From contig NZ_VITV01000003.1 of assembly GCF_007828035.1 (NCBI RefSeq), forward strand, positions 372,001-436,000: DNA of 64,000 bases, read 5' to 3'. This DNA is from Nitrospirillum amazonense. GTDB lineage: Bacteria; Pseudomonadota; Alphaproteobacteria; Azospirillales; Azospirillaceae. Position 1 is the stretch's first letter. Each line of letters begins with the position of its first letter. The notes below the pieces were generated by a model. That model saw only the letters and a program-made list of their open reading frames with translations. It was not told the DNA's origin and did not search any database. Position numbers and translations under genes: made by a program. Positions 8,575 through 18,658 of the stretch are shown piece by piece.

Positions 8575-9111
8575 GGTCGTCTTCCTCACTTGGGGTTGAA
8601 GTGCCAGTCGGACTGAAGAGCAGGACCGCCGTCCACCAACGCCCGGAATACCTTGCTCCAGGACGGTAATGACGGGGTCCTGTGGATCTACCCCTGCGGA
8701 TGCCCGATCGAGTATGGGCAGGCGATTTCCCAAGAGTTGATCCATCAATAGCCAGTCAATGTTCGACACGCCTTATGGCGGGAATGTGGCGTGTTTAGGT
8801 GGATCATGCGGCAATTATCGTTGGGAAATGAAGTAGGCGATTGGAAAAGAAGGACATTATTTATTTCGTCATCGCCACGATGGCCACACCCCGTCCCCAT
8901 ATGACCTACTGCCTATGCCACCCCTTTTACTTACGCTCCAACCCGGCAGTCCGGGATACATCGGGCGCTTAGGCATTTAGGCTCGAATTGTGTAGGCCCC
9001 TTTTCTTTGCCGGATAGACGGTTTTTCATGCCGACGGGACTTTAAAAACATGTTTTGGTCACAATGAATTTCCATCATCCGTACGCCTTCGAATTCTATG
9101 GAGAGGCCGCT
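8575..9111. promoter_or_regulatory. Divergent control region, CsbD and DUF3309 genes
   Basis: No gene is supported in these 537 bases. The middle part (about 8770-8890 and 8980-9060) is AT-rich compared with its surroundings and must carry the promoters of the two small stress genes that face away from each other. I see no clear operator. Confidence 0.4.
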
Positions 9112-9270
9112 ATGAACCTTGGAACCATCATCCTGATCATTCTAATACTGTTCCTGATCGGCGCCTTGCCCACTTGGCCGCACAGCGTCAACTGGGGGTA
9201 TTACCCGGCCGGCGGCCTGGGCACGCTGATCGTCATCGTGCTTGTCCTCATCTTGATCGGCCGACTGTAG
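9112..9270 (+). CDS. DUF3309-family small membrane protein
   Basis: A 52-residue, almost wholly hydrophobic protein. MNLGTIILIILILFLIGALP, then TWPHS, WGYYPAGGLG and LVLILIGRL is the complete DUF3309 pattern: two membrane helices joined by a Trp/Pro/Gly loop. Function is unknown; the family is widespread in proteobacteria and often near stress genes. GGAGAGG lies five bases before the ATG at 9112, which is why I reject the frame's start at 9055. Confidence 0.9.
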   Translation: MNLGTIILIILILFLIGALPTWPHSVNWGYYPAGGLGTLIVIVLVLILIGRL

Positions 9271-9293
9271 CGCAGCCTTCCGGACGGACTTGG

Positions 9294-9325
9294 ACGGCCC
9301 CGGCGCTTCCCCGCGCCGGGGCCGT
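9294..9325. terminator. Terminator-like hairpin after the DUF3309 gene
   Basis: A perfect 13-bp GC-rich stem, ACGGCCCCGGCGC (9294-9306) with GCGCCGGGGCCGT (9313-9325), loop six bases. It lies 24 bases after the stop. Only two T residues follow, so it is a hairpin terminator without a proper U-run. Confidence 0.65.
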
Positions 9326-9404
9326 TCGCGTATGCGGGTACTAACGCGGCACTCACAGCCGGCGGACGAGATACCCTTATGGATTTCATCCTGCTGCCCC
9401 GATT

Positions 9405-9440
9405 GGGGGTAGAATTGGGGCCGGGGTCGGCACTACCCCC
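9405..9440. repeat. Inverted repeat in the histidine-kinase promoter region
   Basis: GGGGGTAG (9405-9412) and CTACCCCC (9433-9440), perfect 8-bp arms with a 20-base spacer, 135 bases before the kinase start. Possibly a regulator binding site. Only position supports this. Confidence 0.4.
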
Positions 9441-9574
9441 TATTTCCCGTCGATTTCGCGGGATTTGGTTGCTTGATTGATGGGGATGGCGACGCCGACC
9501 ATGGCGCGGCCGTCCCATGGCCCCGCCCCATCCCACAGGGGAGGACGGCGGCGCTTCCGAGCGGGGGGAGATGC

Positions 9575-12500
9575 ATGCGGTTCGGTTTGCGGCACCGTCT
9601 GCTGTTGTTTCTACTGTTGTCGGTCCTGCCTTTCATCCTCCTGCTCGCTTGGGACATTCAGCAGCGCCGGGATGAAGCGGTGGCGAGCGTGCAAGCCACC
9701 GCCCTGTCCTTCGCCCGCCTGGCGGCCAACAGCGAACAGCGCCTGCTGGACCAAGTCCGCGACCTGACGGCCAGCTTCGCCACACATTCCGCGCTATTGC
9801 CGCCCGAAGCCTGCAACGACGACGCCGCCATCATGAAGGATGCCCAGCCCTGGCTGGCCAACATCCACGTCGCCACCCGCAACGGCCAACTCGTCTGCTC
9901 TTCCCTGCCCCAGCCCTGGCCCAACTATGCCGACCGGGCCTTCCTGCAGGAGGCGGCACGCAGCGGCAAGCCCACCGTCAGCGGCTTCCTGCTAAGCCGA
10001 GCCGCCGCCAAGCCCATCATTGGCCTGGCCTATCCCATCCTGAAGCCCGGCGGCGACGTGGATCGGTTGGTTCTGGCCGGCCTCAACCTGGATTGGGTGG
10101 AACAGAACAGCAAGGTCATCCTCGAGGACGACATGATCTTCCTGATGGTGGACAAGGAGGGCGCGGTGATGGCCCGCCTGCCCGCCATGCCCGAGGTCAT
10201 CGGCAGGAAGATGGCCGACACGCCCACCATCCGCTTCGCGCTGGACCGGGACCAGGGCACCGGCAGCGCCTTTGACCTGGACGGGCGGGAGAAGCTGATG
10301 GGCAGCGCCACCCTGCCCTCCACCGGCATGCGCGTGATCATCGGCTTCGACCGCGCCGCCGTGCTGGCCAAGGTGAACCGGGATTCCGAACGTATCGCCC
10401 TGCTGGCCCTGGCCGTGACCCTGGTGGCCATGGGCTTGGCCTGGGCGGCAGTGAGCGGCACGGTGCTCCGCTGGCTGGCGTCCCTTCAGCAGGCGGTGAA
10501 CCGCCTGGGGGCGGGCGACAAGACCACTCGCGCGGACGTGCCGTCCGGTGCCGGCGAGCTGGGGGAACTGGCCAACGCCTTTAACATCATGGCCGAGGCC
10601 ATCACCTGGCAGGACCGGGAACTGATGGCGCGGGAGGCCCGCTTCCGCGACCTGACCGAGATTTCCAGCGACTGGTTCTGGGAAACGGACGGAACCGGGC
10701 GCATCTCCGCCATGTCGCAGGGCATCACCACCATAGGCCTGGATCCCGCGGACATGCTGGGGCGCACCCGGCGGGAACTGTCGGCCAACCCCAACGATCC
10801 CTCCATCGCCCGCTATGAGGCCTTCCTGGCCGCCCGCCAGCCCTTCCGAGAACTGACCTACGCGGCGCTGGACCACCAGGGCAACACGCACTTCATCGCC
10901 ATCAGCGGCATCCCCCGCTTTGGTGAAGATGGCACGTTCCTGGGCTTCCGGGGCTCCGGCCGCGACCGCACCGCCGAGGTCAAGGCAACCCATGCCCTGG
11001 CCGCCAAGGTGGCGGAACTGGAAAGCGCGCGCATCGACCTGCAGGCGCAGCGCACCCTCCTGGACAGCGTCATGAACAGCTCGCTGGACAGCATCCTCGC
11101 TCTGGCGGCAGTGCGCGACCCGAAGACCGGCGCCGTCATCGACTTCCGCTTCGCGCTGGTGAACCGGGCGGCGGAGCACTTGATCGGCCAGCCGGCCGCC
11201 TACCTGGTGGGCAAGCGCCTGCGGGAGGAATTGCCGGGCCCCTTGGGGGGAGACATGTTCGAGCGCTACGCCCGCATCGTCAGCCAGAACGCCCCCGAGA
11301 CGTTTGAGCATCTGAACCGCCATCAAAGCGGACTGGATGGCGAAGGCACCTGGCTGCGGGTCTCTGCCGTCCCCTGGGAAAGGGGCCTGGCCGTCACCCT
11401 GACCGATATCACGGCGGAGAAGGCACGCGCTGCCGCGCTGGCCGAAAGCGAGCAGCGCTTCCGCCTTCTGGCCGACAACGCCACCGACATCGTGGCCCTC
11501 CACGCCCTCGACGGCCGCTGCCTGTACATGTCGCCTTCGGTGGAACGGGTGCTGGGCTGGCGGGTGGACCAGGTGATGGGCCGGCGCACGGTGGAGTTCA
11601 CCGAACCCATGGACATTCCCATCCTGGCCGACGCGCAACGCCGCCTGCTCGCCGCCCCGAATGGCGAGCCCGTCACCTACCAGTTCCGGGTCATCAGGGC
11701 CGATGGCTCCACCGTGTGGCTGGAGACGGTGGCCCGCCTGATCACCGACCCGGTGGAGGGCGCGCGTTTCGTCGCCTCCTCCCGCGACGTGACGGAACGG
11801 CGGCGTCACTTGGAGACGATGACCGAGGTCAACAGCCGGCTGGAGGCGCAGGCCAGCGAACTGGTGGCCCTGGCCGACGACCTGGAACGGTCCCGCCACG
11901 CGGCCGAGGCCGCCAACCAGGCCAAGTCGGAGTTCCTGGCCAATATGAGCCATGAAATCCGCACGCCCATGAACGGCGTCATGGGCATGACTCAGATTCT
12001 GCTGGAAACCGACCTGACCTATGACCAGCGCACCTACGCCGAGACCATCTATGACAGCGCCGAGGCGCTGCTGAACATCATCAACAACATCCTGGACATC
12101 TCGAAGCTGGAGGCCGGCAAGGTCGAGCTGGAGATGCTGGAATTCGACGTGGGCGACGTGGTGGACGGTGTGGTCGCCATCCTGGCCACCCGGGCGCAGG
12201 AGAAAAAGCTGGACCTGACCAGCCTGGTCGATGCCAAGGCCGCCGGCATCTATCGCGGCGACCCCACCCGTCTGCGCCAGATCCTGCTGAACCTGGCGGG
12301 TAACGCCGTGAAGTTCACGGCCACGGGCCAGGTGGGCATCAAGGTCGCGCCCGTGGCGGCCAAGGGCGCCGACAAGAAAAGCCGCTTGCTGGAATTCTCC
12401 GTCACCGACACCGGCCCTGGCATGACGGAGGACCAGCAAGCGCGGCTGTTCCAGAAGTTCACCCAGGCCGACACCTCCATCAACCGCAAGTTCGGCGGCA

Positions 12501-13948
12501 CCGGCCTGGGCCTGGCCATTTCCCACCAGCTGGTGCGCCTGATGGGCGGCGACATCGCCGTGACCAGCAGCCCGGGCCAGGGCGCCGCCTTCAGCTTCGC
12601 CATCCCGCTGGAGGTCGTATCGGCCAAGGGCCGTGGCGGTCGCGCGCCCGTGCTGAACGGCCGAACCGCCCTGGTGGTCGATGACCTGCCCCTGAACCTG
12701 GCGGTGATGGAGAGCCACCTGAACCGGCTAGGCATTGAGTGCGTCACGACCTCGGGCGGCAATGCGGCCCTGCGCCAGCTGGAGCTGGCCACCCAGGCGG
12801 GCCGCGCCTTCGACATTATCTTCGTCGACCAAGCCATGCCCATCATGGACGGCTTGGCCTTCGCCGCCCAAATCCGCCAGGACCCGGCCTACGCCGGGGT
12901 GAAGATGGTGCTGGTCACCTCCATCGGTGGCGAGTTGGGAAAGATGAAGGGCATGTTCGATGGCGTGTTGACCAAACCCGTGCGCCTGACCACGCTGAAG
13001 GACTTGCTGACCCGCCTGGTGCAGCAGAATGCCCCCGCCAGCCGCGCGAGCGCCGCCACCCGTGGCAGGACACGGGCGACGGCCACGGCGGGACACCAGG
13101 TACCGACTATCGTCCCCCATCCCGGTGAAGGGCACAGCATCCTGCTGGTCGATGACAATGAGACCAACCGCGCCATCGCGCGCATCATGCTGGAACGGGA
13201 AGGCTATGCGGTCGACGACGCCATGGACGGGGAGCAGGCCGTGGGCCGCTGCGCCGGCCGGGCCTACGACCTGATCCTGATGGATGTGCAGATGCCGGTG
13301 ATGGACGGTGTGGCCGCCACCCGCGCCATCCGCACCGGTGGACCCTGCGCCCAGGTGCCCATCATCGCCATGACGGCCAACGCCATGGTGGGCATGCGTG
13401 AGGAATACCTGGCGGCGGGCATGAACGATTATGTGTCAAAACCCTTCGATCAGGAGCAGTTCCTGCACAAGGTGGAACATTGGGTGGGACAGCCGGCCCC
13501 GCTCCCGCCTGAAGCCGCCGGCCCCGACGCTGCCGGTCCGCCGGAACCGACGGAGCGGCTGGAGCCAGCCTTCGACCCCGGCGTGCTGTCCGGCCTGGGC
13601 GCCGCGGTGCCCGCCGCAGCCTTTCAAAGCCTCGTGCGCGGCTTCGCGGATAATGGGATGGCCCGCATCGACCGCCTGCGGGCCCTGGATCCCCGCGTAG
13701 ACCTCGGCACCATCCAGGGCGAGGCGCACGACCTGGTCTCCACCGCCGGCAATGTCGGCCTGCGCCGGCTGCAGCGCCTGGGCCGCGATCTGCACCAGGC
13801 CTGCGTGGGCGGCGACCCGGCCGGCGCCCAGACGGCCCTCGACCGCATCGTGCGCGAGGGCCCCCCGGCCTGGGCCGCCCTGCGCCAACGTTTCATCGGT
13901 GATGACCGCCCTGCCCTGGAACCCAGCGCCAACAGTACCGACGATTGA
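9575..13948 (+). CDS. Hybrid sensor histidine kinase (Cache-HAMP-PAS3-HK-REC-REC-HPt)
   Basis: A 1457-residue membrane kinase that carries a whole phosphorelay in one chain. TM1 about 6-26; a periplasmic Cache-type sensor about 27-274; TM2 about 275-297; HAMP about 300-355; three PAS domains (about 358-480, 493-615, 625-745); a short coiled coil; HisKA with His793 in [12 protein letters not shown]; an HATPase domain with [13 protein letters not shown]; receiver 1 (about 1030-1145, VDD and Asp1085 in [11 protein letters not shown]); receiver 2 (about 1188-1303, VDDN and Asp1237 in [11 protein letters not shown], Lys in VSKPFD); and a C-terminal HPt with His1385 in [13 protein letters not shown]. 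All catalytic residues are present. The ATG at 9575 is chosen because GGGGGGAG precedes it and TM1 follows at once. No response regulator is adjacent; the output partner is unknown. Cache ligand is unknown. Confidence 0.93.
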   Translation: MRFGLRHRLLLFLLLSVLPFILLLAWDIQQRRDEAVASVQATALSFARLAANSEQRLLDQVRDLTASFATHSALLPPEACNDDAAIMKDAQPWLANIHVATRNGQLVCSSLPQPWPNYADRAFLQEAARSGKPTVSGFLLSRAAAKPIIGLAYPILKPGGDVDRLVLAGLNLDWVEQNSKVILEDDMIFLMVDKEGAVMARLPAMPEVIGRKMADTPTIRFALDRDQGTGSAFDLDGREKLMGSATLPSTGMRVIIGFDRAAVLAKVNRDSERIALLALAVTLVAMGLAWAAVSGTVLRWLASLQQAVNRLGAGDKTTRADVPSGAGELGELANAFNIMAEAITWQDRELMAREARFRDLTEISSDWFWETDGTGRISAMSQGITTIGLDPADMLGRTRRELSANPNDPSIARYEAFLAARQPFRELTYAALDHQGNTHFIAISGIPRFGEDGTFLGFRGSGRDRTAEVKATHALAAKVAELESARIDLQAQRTLLDSVMNSSLDSILALAAVRDPKTGAVIDFRFALVNRAAEHLIGQPAAYLVGKRLREELPGPLGGDMFERYARIVSQNAPETFEHLNRHQSGLDGEGTWLRVSAVPWERGLAVTLTDITAEKARAAALAESEQRFRLLADNATDIVALHALDGRCLYMSPSVERVLGWRVDQVMGRRTVEFTEPMDIPILADAQRRLLAAPNGEPVTYQFRVIRADGSTVWLETVARLITDPVEGARFVASSRDVTERRRHLETMTEVNSRLEAQASELVALADDLERSRHAAEAANQAKSEFLANMSHEIRTPMNGVMGMTQILLETDLTYDQRTYAETIYDSAEALLNIINNILDISKLEAGKVELEMLEFDVGDVVDGVVAILATRAQEKKLDLTSLVDAKAAGIYRGDPTRLRQILLNLAGNAVKFTATGQVGIKVAPVAAKGADKKSRLLEFSVTDTGPGMTEDQQARLFQKFTQADTSINRKFGGTGLGLAISHQLVRLMGGDIAVTSSPGQGAAFSFAIPLEVVSAKGRGGRAPVLNGRTALVVDDLPLNLAVMESHLNRLGIECVTTSGGNAALRQLELATQAGRAFDIIFVDQAMPIMDGLAFAAQIRQDPAYAGVKMVLVTSIGGELGKMKGMFDGVLTKPVRLTTLKDLLTRLVQQNAPASRASAATRGRTRATATAGHQVPTIVPHPGEGHSILLVDDNETNRAIARIMLEREGYAVDDAMDGEQAVGRCAGRAYDLILMDVQMPVMDGVAATRAIRTGGPCAQVPIIAMTANAMVGMREEYLAAGMNDYVSKPFDQEQFLHKVEHWVGQPAPLPPEAAGPDAAGPPEPTERLEPAFDPGVLSGLGAAVPAAAFQSLVRGFADNGMARIDRLRALDPRVDLGTIQGEAHDLVSTAGNVGLRRLQRLGRDLHQACVGGDPAGAQTALDRIVREGPPAWAALRQRFIGDDRPALEPSANSTDD

Positions 13949-14261
13949 ACCATCGCCCAAGCCTGTGCCCGAACTGGCGAAAGCGGAAGCGGGCAATGAC
14001 ACTGTTTCCTGCTCAGTTTCCTGCTCAATCGCAAATAATATGACCCATTGTTGCCCGCTCGCATCTTGTTTGTTGCGATCTGATGCGTTAAGAGGGGCGG
14101 GACAAGACGCCACGCAGCCAAGCCAGGGAGTGGCTGCCGTCCCCCGAAACGCCGTCGTTCCAAGCGCCGCCGCACCCTTTCCACCGCGTTTGGAAACCGT
14201 CGCTGGGGTTGGATCGTCTTTCCGTTTTCGAATTCCCATGCCGTGAAAGCGCAGACGCCCA
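13949..14261. promoter_or_regulatory. Region upstream of the TetR regulator, with a tandem repeat
   Basis: 313 bases without a gene. GTTTCCTGCTCA occurs twice in perfect tandem (14004-14015 and 14016-14027). It is followed by a slightly AT-rich stretch (GCAAATAATATGACC). The repeat may be a half-site array for a regulator, but it is not palindromic as TetR operators usually are. Confidence 0.4.
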
Positions 14262-14948
14262 ATGACCGCCACCGCCCTCGCCAACGCCCCAGGCCCCGGC
14301 CCTGCCACCCAGCAGCGTTCCGGCCGTGGCCGTCCGCGCTGTGACAAGTCGCGACAGGCCATCCTCAGCAGCGCCTACGACCTACTGGTGGAAGCGGGCC
14401 TGGCCGGTTTCACCATCGAGGCGGTGGCCGCCCGGTCCGGTTGCGCCAAAACCACCATTTATCGCTGGTGGCCCACCAAAGGCGCGCTGGCTGTCGCCTC
14501 GCTATTGGAAGTGGTGGAGGTGGCGGCCCCCATTCGCGCCACCGGCTCCGCCCGCCGCGACCTGGAAAGCCTGCTGGCGGTCATGGCGGGAACCATGGCG
14601 GGTCCCATGGGCCGGGTCATCGCCAGCATCATCGTGGAAGGGCAAAGCAATCCGGAAGTGCTGGAGACCTACTGCACGCAGGTCCTGCAGCCCCGCCGGG
14701 AACGCATTCGCGAGATTGTGCGCCTGGGCATGCGCTCGGGAGAATTGCCAGCCGACTTGGACGAGGCGGTGGTGGTGGAACTGCTGTACAACACCCTTTA
14801 CAGCCGCCTGCTGATCCGCCACCAGCCGCTGGACGAACCCGGCTGGACCCAGCGCCTGGTGGCCGCCGTGCTGGGCCCGGCGAAGGTCGCCCCCCAGCCG
14901 GTGGCCAAACCCCTGCGCATCCATAGCGACGCGCTGTACCCGGCTTAG
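14262..14948 (+). CDS. TetR/AcrR-family transcriptional regulator
   Basis: A 228-residue DNA-binding regulator. The N-terminal helix-turn-helix spans about residues 28-75 (AILSSAYDLLVEAGLAGFTI, AVAARSGCAKTTIYRWWPTK). The C-terminal domain resembles the TetR_C_11/C_16 ligand-binding type (IIVEGQSNPEVLETYCTQVL; RRERIREIVRLGMRSGEL; VVELLYNTLYSRLL). The target is not evident: the gene stands between the hybrid kinase and a converging diguanylate cyclase, so there is no divergent partner. Autoregulation is likely for the family. Confidence 0.9.
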   Translation: MTATALANAPGPGPATQQRSGRGRPRCDKSRQAILSSAYDLLVEAGLAGFTIEAVAARSGCAKTTIYRWWPTKGALAVASLLEVVEVAAPIRATGSARRDLESLLAVMAGTMAGPMGRVIASIIVEGQSNPEVLETYCTQVLQPRRERIREIVRLGMRSGELPADLDEAVVVELLYNTLYSRLLIRHQPLDEPGWTQRLVAAVLGPAKVAPQPVAKPLRIHSDALYPA

Positions 14949-14978
14949 GGTGCGATCGCTCGATTGAAACGCTAAAGT

Positions 14979-16091
14979 CTATGCCGCCACCGAGACACGA
15001 TTGCGGCCGGCGTTCTTGGCGGCGTAGAGGGCCTGGTCGGCACGGCCCAGCAGGGTGTCCACGCTGTGGTCGTTGGCGGACAGCGTGGTGACGCCCAGGC
15101 TGCAGGTCAGAGTCACGGACACGTCCGGCGCCAGGACGACAGATGCGGCCGCCACGGCGCAGCGCAGGCGCTCCGCCACCCGCTCCGCCTCCGGCCGGTC
15201 AGTCTGCGGCAGCAGGATCACGAATTCCTCGCCGCCGAAGCGGCCGATGACGTCGGTGTCGCGGATGGCACCTCGGCAGAGGTCGACCACGGCACGGATG
15301 GCCTGGTCGCCGGCCTGGTGCCCCCAGGTATCATTGATGCGCTTGAAATGATCGATATCGAGCATCAGCACCGATAGCGGCCCGCCGTAGCGCCGGGCAC
15401 GCGCCATCTCGCGCGCCGCCGTGTCGGTAATGAAGCGGCGGGTGCCGGCGCCCGTCAGGCTGTCGGTGATGGCGACCAGCCGCAGCAGCCGCTGGTTCTC
15501 GTAATTGGTGTAGTTGATCTGCTCGAACGCAAAGAGCACGCAGATGAACATAGCACCCACGGGACCCAGCAGCAGCGGGTACTTCACATATTCGAAGTCA
15601 TGGGCGAAGCCCACGGCCCCTGCCACCGGCGGCAGGGAAATAATCAGCACCATGAAGGCGGCACCGGTGGTGAAGGGCACGTACTGCATCACCAGCAACG
15701 GGAGGAAGGTGAAGAACAGGAAACCGGAGAATTGGGCCTGCATGCCGTGATCCAGGCGGTTCAGCACCTCAATGAACAGCATCTGGCACGTGAAGGCGCC
15801 GATAAAGGCGTAGGCCGTGGTCAGGCGGCGTGGCACCCGGAAATGCAGCAGCAGGGCGTGCAGCACGATGATGACGGACATCACCAACCGCAAGCCGATG
15901 GTGCGCCGCGCCCCTTCGGCATCGATGACGTAGTCCCATCCCCACAGGCCGCTGACGGTGATGGAGGTCGCCACCGTCATGATGGTGCTGAACAGCCGGT
16001 GGTGATCGAACTTGTAGTCGACATAGGCCCGGTCGGGCCAGACGACCTGTTTGATGTGGTGGCCCACCGGGTCTGTTCCCTGTCTCCCCAT
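14979..16091 (-). CDS. Membrane-bound diguanylate cyclase (GGEEF)
   Basis: About 370 residues. The N-terminal half has around six hydrophobic helices (for example GLRLVMSVIIVLHALLLHF, FSGFLFFTFLPLLVMQYVPF), a MASE-like sensor. The C-terminal half is a GGDEF domain: DSLTGAGTRR, DIDHFKRINDTWGH, then GRFGGEEF with the signature intact, so it should make c-di-GMP from two GTP. RDTD lies five residues before GGEEF, which is the RxxD inhibitory product-binding I-site, so feedback inhibition is expected. The start is uncertain: ATG 16091 and ATG 16151 are both possible and neither has a strong ribosome site. It converges on the TetR gene with a 30-base gap. Confidence 0.9.
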   Translation of the reverse strand: MGRQGTDPVGHHIKQVVWPDRAYVDYKFDHHRLFSTIMTVATSITVSGLWGWDYVIDAEGARRTIGLRLVMSVIIVLHALLLHFRVPRRLTTAYAFIGAFTCQMLFIEVLNRLDHGMQAQFSGFLFFTFLPLLVMQYVPFTTGAAFMVLIISLPPVAGAVGFAHDFEYVKYPLLLGPVGAMFICVLFAFEQINYTNYENQRLLRLVAITDSLTGAGTRRFITDTAAREMARARRYGGPLSVLMLDIDHFKRINDTWGHQAGDQAIRAVVDLCRGAIRDTDVIGRFGGEEFVILLPQTDRPEAERVAERLRCAVAAASVVLAPDVSVTLTCSLGVTTLSANDHSVDTLLGRADQALYAAKNAGRNRVSVAA

Positions 16092-16324
16092 CCCGGCGCG
16101 ACACCTGCCGGATGGAATTATCCTGAGGCAGATTATACCGCACGGGCCCATCCCGACTACGCCAGTATTTCGATGATCACGCCGCCACGATGCCGCAGGA
16201 TAAGGCTAATCCAGGCAGGATAGACAATCCCATCCTGAGCCTATGGACGAATTTTAACTGGCGCTACCTTGGCCCCGCCTCCGAAGCAATTTAATATCAC
16301 CTTAAGGAAACACTATTTCCCACC

Positions 16325-16633
16325 TCATGTCTTACGGATCGGCTTTGCCGCCGCCCGCCCGTAAGCCTTGGCCGCCGCCTCGGGCTTCTTCATTTCTTCC
16401 ATCAGTTTCATGGCGAAGCGGCCGCCATCATGGCGGGATTGCAGAAAGGTCATCACCACGTCACGCGCGGCCTGGCGGTCAAAGGGAACGTCCGAGGACT
16501 CCTCAGCCGGGGCGGCTGCTCGCGCCGTCTGCATGCGCTCCGCCGCCGCGGCCGCCTTTTCCAGGACGTCCGGGTCGATCCGCCGCCGGATGGCGCGGAT
16601 CTGGCGCAGCAGTTCGTCACGGGGATCGGCCAT
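16325..16633 (-). CDS. Conserved hypothetical protein, helical
   Basis: A 102-residue charged protein, no signal peptide or membrane segment. The N-terminal part is helical (RDELLRQIRAIRRRIDPDVL), then an Ala-rich segment and a second helical block (ARDVVMTFLQSRHDGGRFAM). The regular reading frame, GC-rich third positions and clean flanks support a real gene, but I do not recognise a family. It lies on the minus strand between the thioesterase and the diguanylate cyclase. Confidence 0.65.
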   Translation of the reverse strand: MADPRDELLRQIRAIRRRIDPDVLEKAAAAAERMQTARAAAPAEESSDVPFDRQAARDVVMTFLQSRHDGGRFAMKLMEEMKKPEAAAKAYGRAAAKPIRKT

Positions 16634-16734
16634 GAAACCAGCTCTGACTTCAGCAAAAGGGGCGACGGTAGAGTGCGCGCGCCTTGCCCCTGGTGTCGAG
16701 GGAACTTTGGTCCGGGTCCCCAGTTCCCGCCCGC

Positions 16735-17133
16735 TTATTCCCCCGTGATCGGCAGGGGGCGGGGACGGCGATTCTCGTCAATGGCGACGAAGGTGAAGAC
16801 CGCCTCGGTTACCTTGTTGGTGTCGTCGGCATCGCGGCTGCGGCGCCAGGCCTCCACCTCGATGCGCATGGAGGTGCGGCCGCGCGATACCAGGCGGCCG
16901 AACAGGCTGACCTCATCCCCCACGAACACCGGGCCCAGGAAGGCGATGGCGTCCACCGCCACCGTAGCGGCACGGCCCCGCGCCGTGCGGGCCGCCACGT
17001 TGCCCGCCGCCAAGTCCATCTGCGACATCAGCCAGCCGCCGAAGATGTCGCCGGCGGGGTTGGTATCGGCCGGCATGGCGATGGTGCGGATGACGGGGAC
17101 CTCGTCGGGCATCTTGGCGTTCTTATCGAGCAT
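16735..17133 (-). CDS. Hot-dog acyl-CoA thioesterase, YciA type
   Basis: A 132-residue single hot-dog domain that should hydrolyse acyl-CoA to fatty acid and CoA. The signature NPAGDIFGGWLMSQMDLAAG (residues 24-43) is the classic YciA/BFIT motif with the GG turn and the catalytic Asp, followed by VDAIAFLGPVFVGDEVSLFG and RTSMRIEVEAWRR. I start at 17133: GAGG precedes it and the core motif then falls where it should, while the frame's first ATG adds 54 unrelated residues. It is divergent from a CoA-transferase, with a shared promoter region of about 190 bases. Confidence 0.93.
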   Translation of the reverse strand: MLDKNAKMPDEVPVIRTIAMPADTNPAGDIFGGWLMSQMDLAAGNVAARTARGRAATVAVDAIAFLGPVFVGDEVSLFGRLVSRGRTSMRIEVEAWRRSRDADDTNKVTEAVFTFVAIDENRRPRPLPITGE

Positions 17134-17321
17134 CGGGGGCCTCGGGTTCGGCAGGTAAACGATTGGGATATCAGAGCGTGAAACGGCCCGCAGGGGAAGC
17201 CTGGGCTTAACAACACCGATGCCATCTAGGCGCTGGTCGCGTCCGCCGTGTAAGATCGCCGCCGTGCAGATCAGGCATCCCCCACAGCCAGGCATCCCCG
17301 ACAGAAGGTAGACCTGCGCCC

Positions 17322-18587
17322 ATGACCCAGCCGCCCATCCCCGCCACCGGCCCGCTGACCGGCCTGAAGGTCCTGGACATGAGCCGCGTGCTGGCGGGGC
17401 CCAGCGCCACGCAGATCCTGGGCGATCTTGGCGCCGACGTGGTGAAGGTGGAACGGCCGGGCCAGGGGGACGACACCCGTGCCTGGGGTCCGCCTTTCCT
17501 CAAGGACGATGCCGGGCAGGACACCCGGGAAAGCGCCTACTACCTGTCGGCCAACCGCAACAAGCGCTCGCTGACCCTGGACTTCACCAATCCGGCGGGC
17601 AAGGCGCTGGCCCTGCAACTGATCGGCCACGCCGACGTGGTGGTGGAGAACTACAAGACCGGCACCCTGGGCCGTTATGGCCTGGGCTATGAGGATCTGC
17701 GCGACGCCTTCCCCCGGCTGATCTACTGTTCCATCACCGGCTTCGGCCATACCGGGCCTTATGCCGCCCGCGCCGGCTACGACTATCTGGTTCAGGGCAT
17801 GGGCGGCTTCATGTCCCTGACGGGAGAGCCGGAGGGGCAGCCGCTGAAGGCGGGTGTGGCCATCGCCGACCTGATGACCGGCACCTATGCCGCCATCGCC
17901 ATCCTGGCGGCCCTGCGCCACCGCGACCACACCGGCCGGGGCCAGGCCATCGACCTGTCGCTGTTCGACACCCAGGTCGCCTGGCTGTCCCACCCGGGCC
18001 AATATTACCTGACCAGCGGCCATCTGGCGCCGCGCGTGGGTAACGCCCATCCCACCATCGTGCCCTACCAGACCTTTGCCACCAGTGACGGCTGGATCAT
18101 CCTGGCCATCGGCAATGACGAGCAATTCGCCCGTTTCTGCCATCTGACCGGCAACGCCGCATGGGCCAGCGACCCGCGCTATGCCACCAACCAGGCGCGG
18201 GTGGGCAACCGCGACAGCCTGGTGCCCGCCATCGCCGCCGTCATCCAGGGGCAGAGCAGCCAATTCTGGATCGACGCGCTGGAACCGCTGGGCGTGCCCT
18301 GCGGCCCCATCAACAGCATCGACAAGGTCTTCGTCGACCCGCAGGTGGCCGCCCGTGGGATGCGCGTCACCCTGCCCCACCCCCAGGCGGGCGGGACGGG
18401 AGCGCCGGGTGCCGGCCTGCCGGGCACGGTGGAGTTGATCGGCAGCCCCATGAAGTTCAGCGACACGCCGGTCAACTACCGCCAGGCCCCACCCACCCTG
18501 GGCCAGCACACCGACGCCGTGCTGCAGGACTGGCTGCGGCTGGATGAGGAGGAAATCCGGCACCTGCGGCATACCGGCGCCTTGTGA
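17322..18587 (+). CDS. CaiB/BaiF-family (class III) CoA-transferase
   Basis: A 421-residue enzyme that moves CoA between carboxylic acids. Opening GPLTGLKVLDMSRVLAGPSA and LGDLGADVVKVERP is the family N-terminus; SANRNKRSLTLDF and VVVENYKTGTLGRYGLGYED follow. The catalytic Asp is the one in AGVAIADLMTG, matching family position near 169-190. The C-terminal part carries PCGPINSIDKVF and the motif RAxGM as VAARGMRV. Substrate cannot be told from sequence; relatives act on succinyl-, formyl- or mesaconyl-CoA type pairs. The gene is followed 71 bases later by a dienelactone hydrolase-type gene on the same strand. Confidence 0.93.
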   Translation: MTQPPIPATGPLTGLKVLDMSRVLAGPSATQILGDLGADVVKVERPGQGDDTRAWGPPFLKDDAGQDTRESAYYLSANRNKRSLTLDFTNPAGKALALQLIGHADVVVENYKTGTLGRYGLGYEDLRDAFPRLIYCSITGFGHTGPYAARAGYDYLVQGMGGFMSLTGEPEGQPLKAGVAIADLMTGTYAAIAILAALRHRDHTGRGQAIDLSLFDTQVAWLSHPGQYYLTSGHLAPRVGNAHPTIVPYQTFATSDGWIILAIGNDEQFARFCHLTGNAAWASDPRYATNQARVGNRDSLVPAIAAVIQGQSSQFWIDALEPLGVPCGPINSIDKVFVDPQVAARGMRVTLPHPQAGGTGAPGAGLPGTVELIGSPMKFSDTPVNYRQAPPTLGQHTDAVLQDWLRLDEEEIRHLRHTGAL

Positions 18588-18658
18588 GCGGCAAGGATGC
18601 GGCGCGCAGGGGCTTGCGGTAAGAGTTCAGCCATAACAACGACGAAGGGGCGACTTCC

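Larger units (their letters stand above)
9271..9574. other. Intergenic region before the large hybrid kinase
   Basis: 304 bases without a gene. They contain the hairpin at 9294-9325 and the inverted repeat at 9405-9440; nothing else stands out. Confidence 0.4.

Noticed and set aside
5562-9112. General-stress EcfG-type promoters (GGAAC-N16/17-CGTT)
   Set aside because: I looked upstream of the stress genes on the coding strand. GGAGC followed by CGTT appears before CsbD and SYLF, but the spacing is only 12-13 bases, so no match can be claimed.
9992-12718. 908-residue minus-strand open frame
   Set aside because: Antisense to the large hybrid kinase, which has a full domain set; the minus frame has none.
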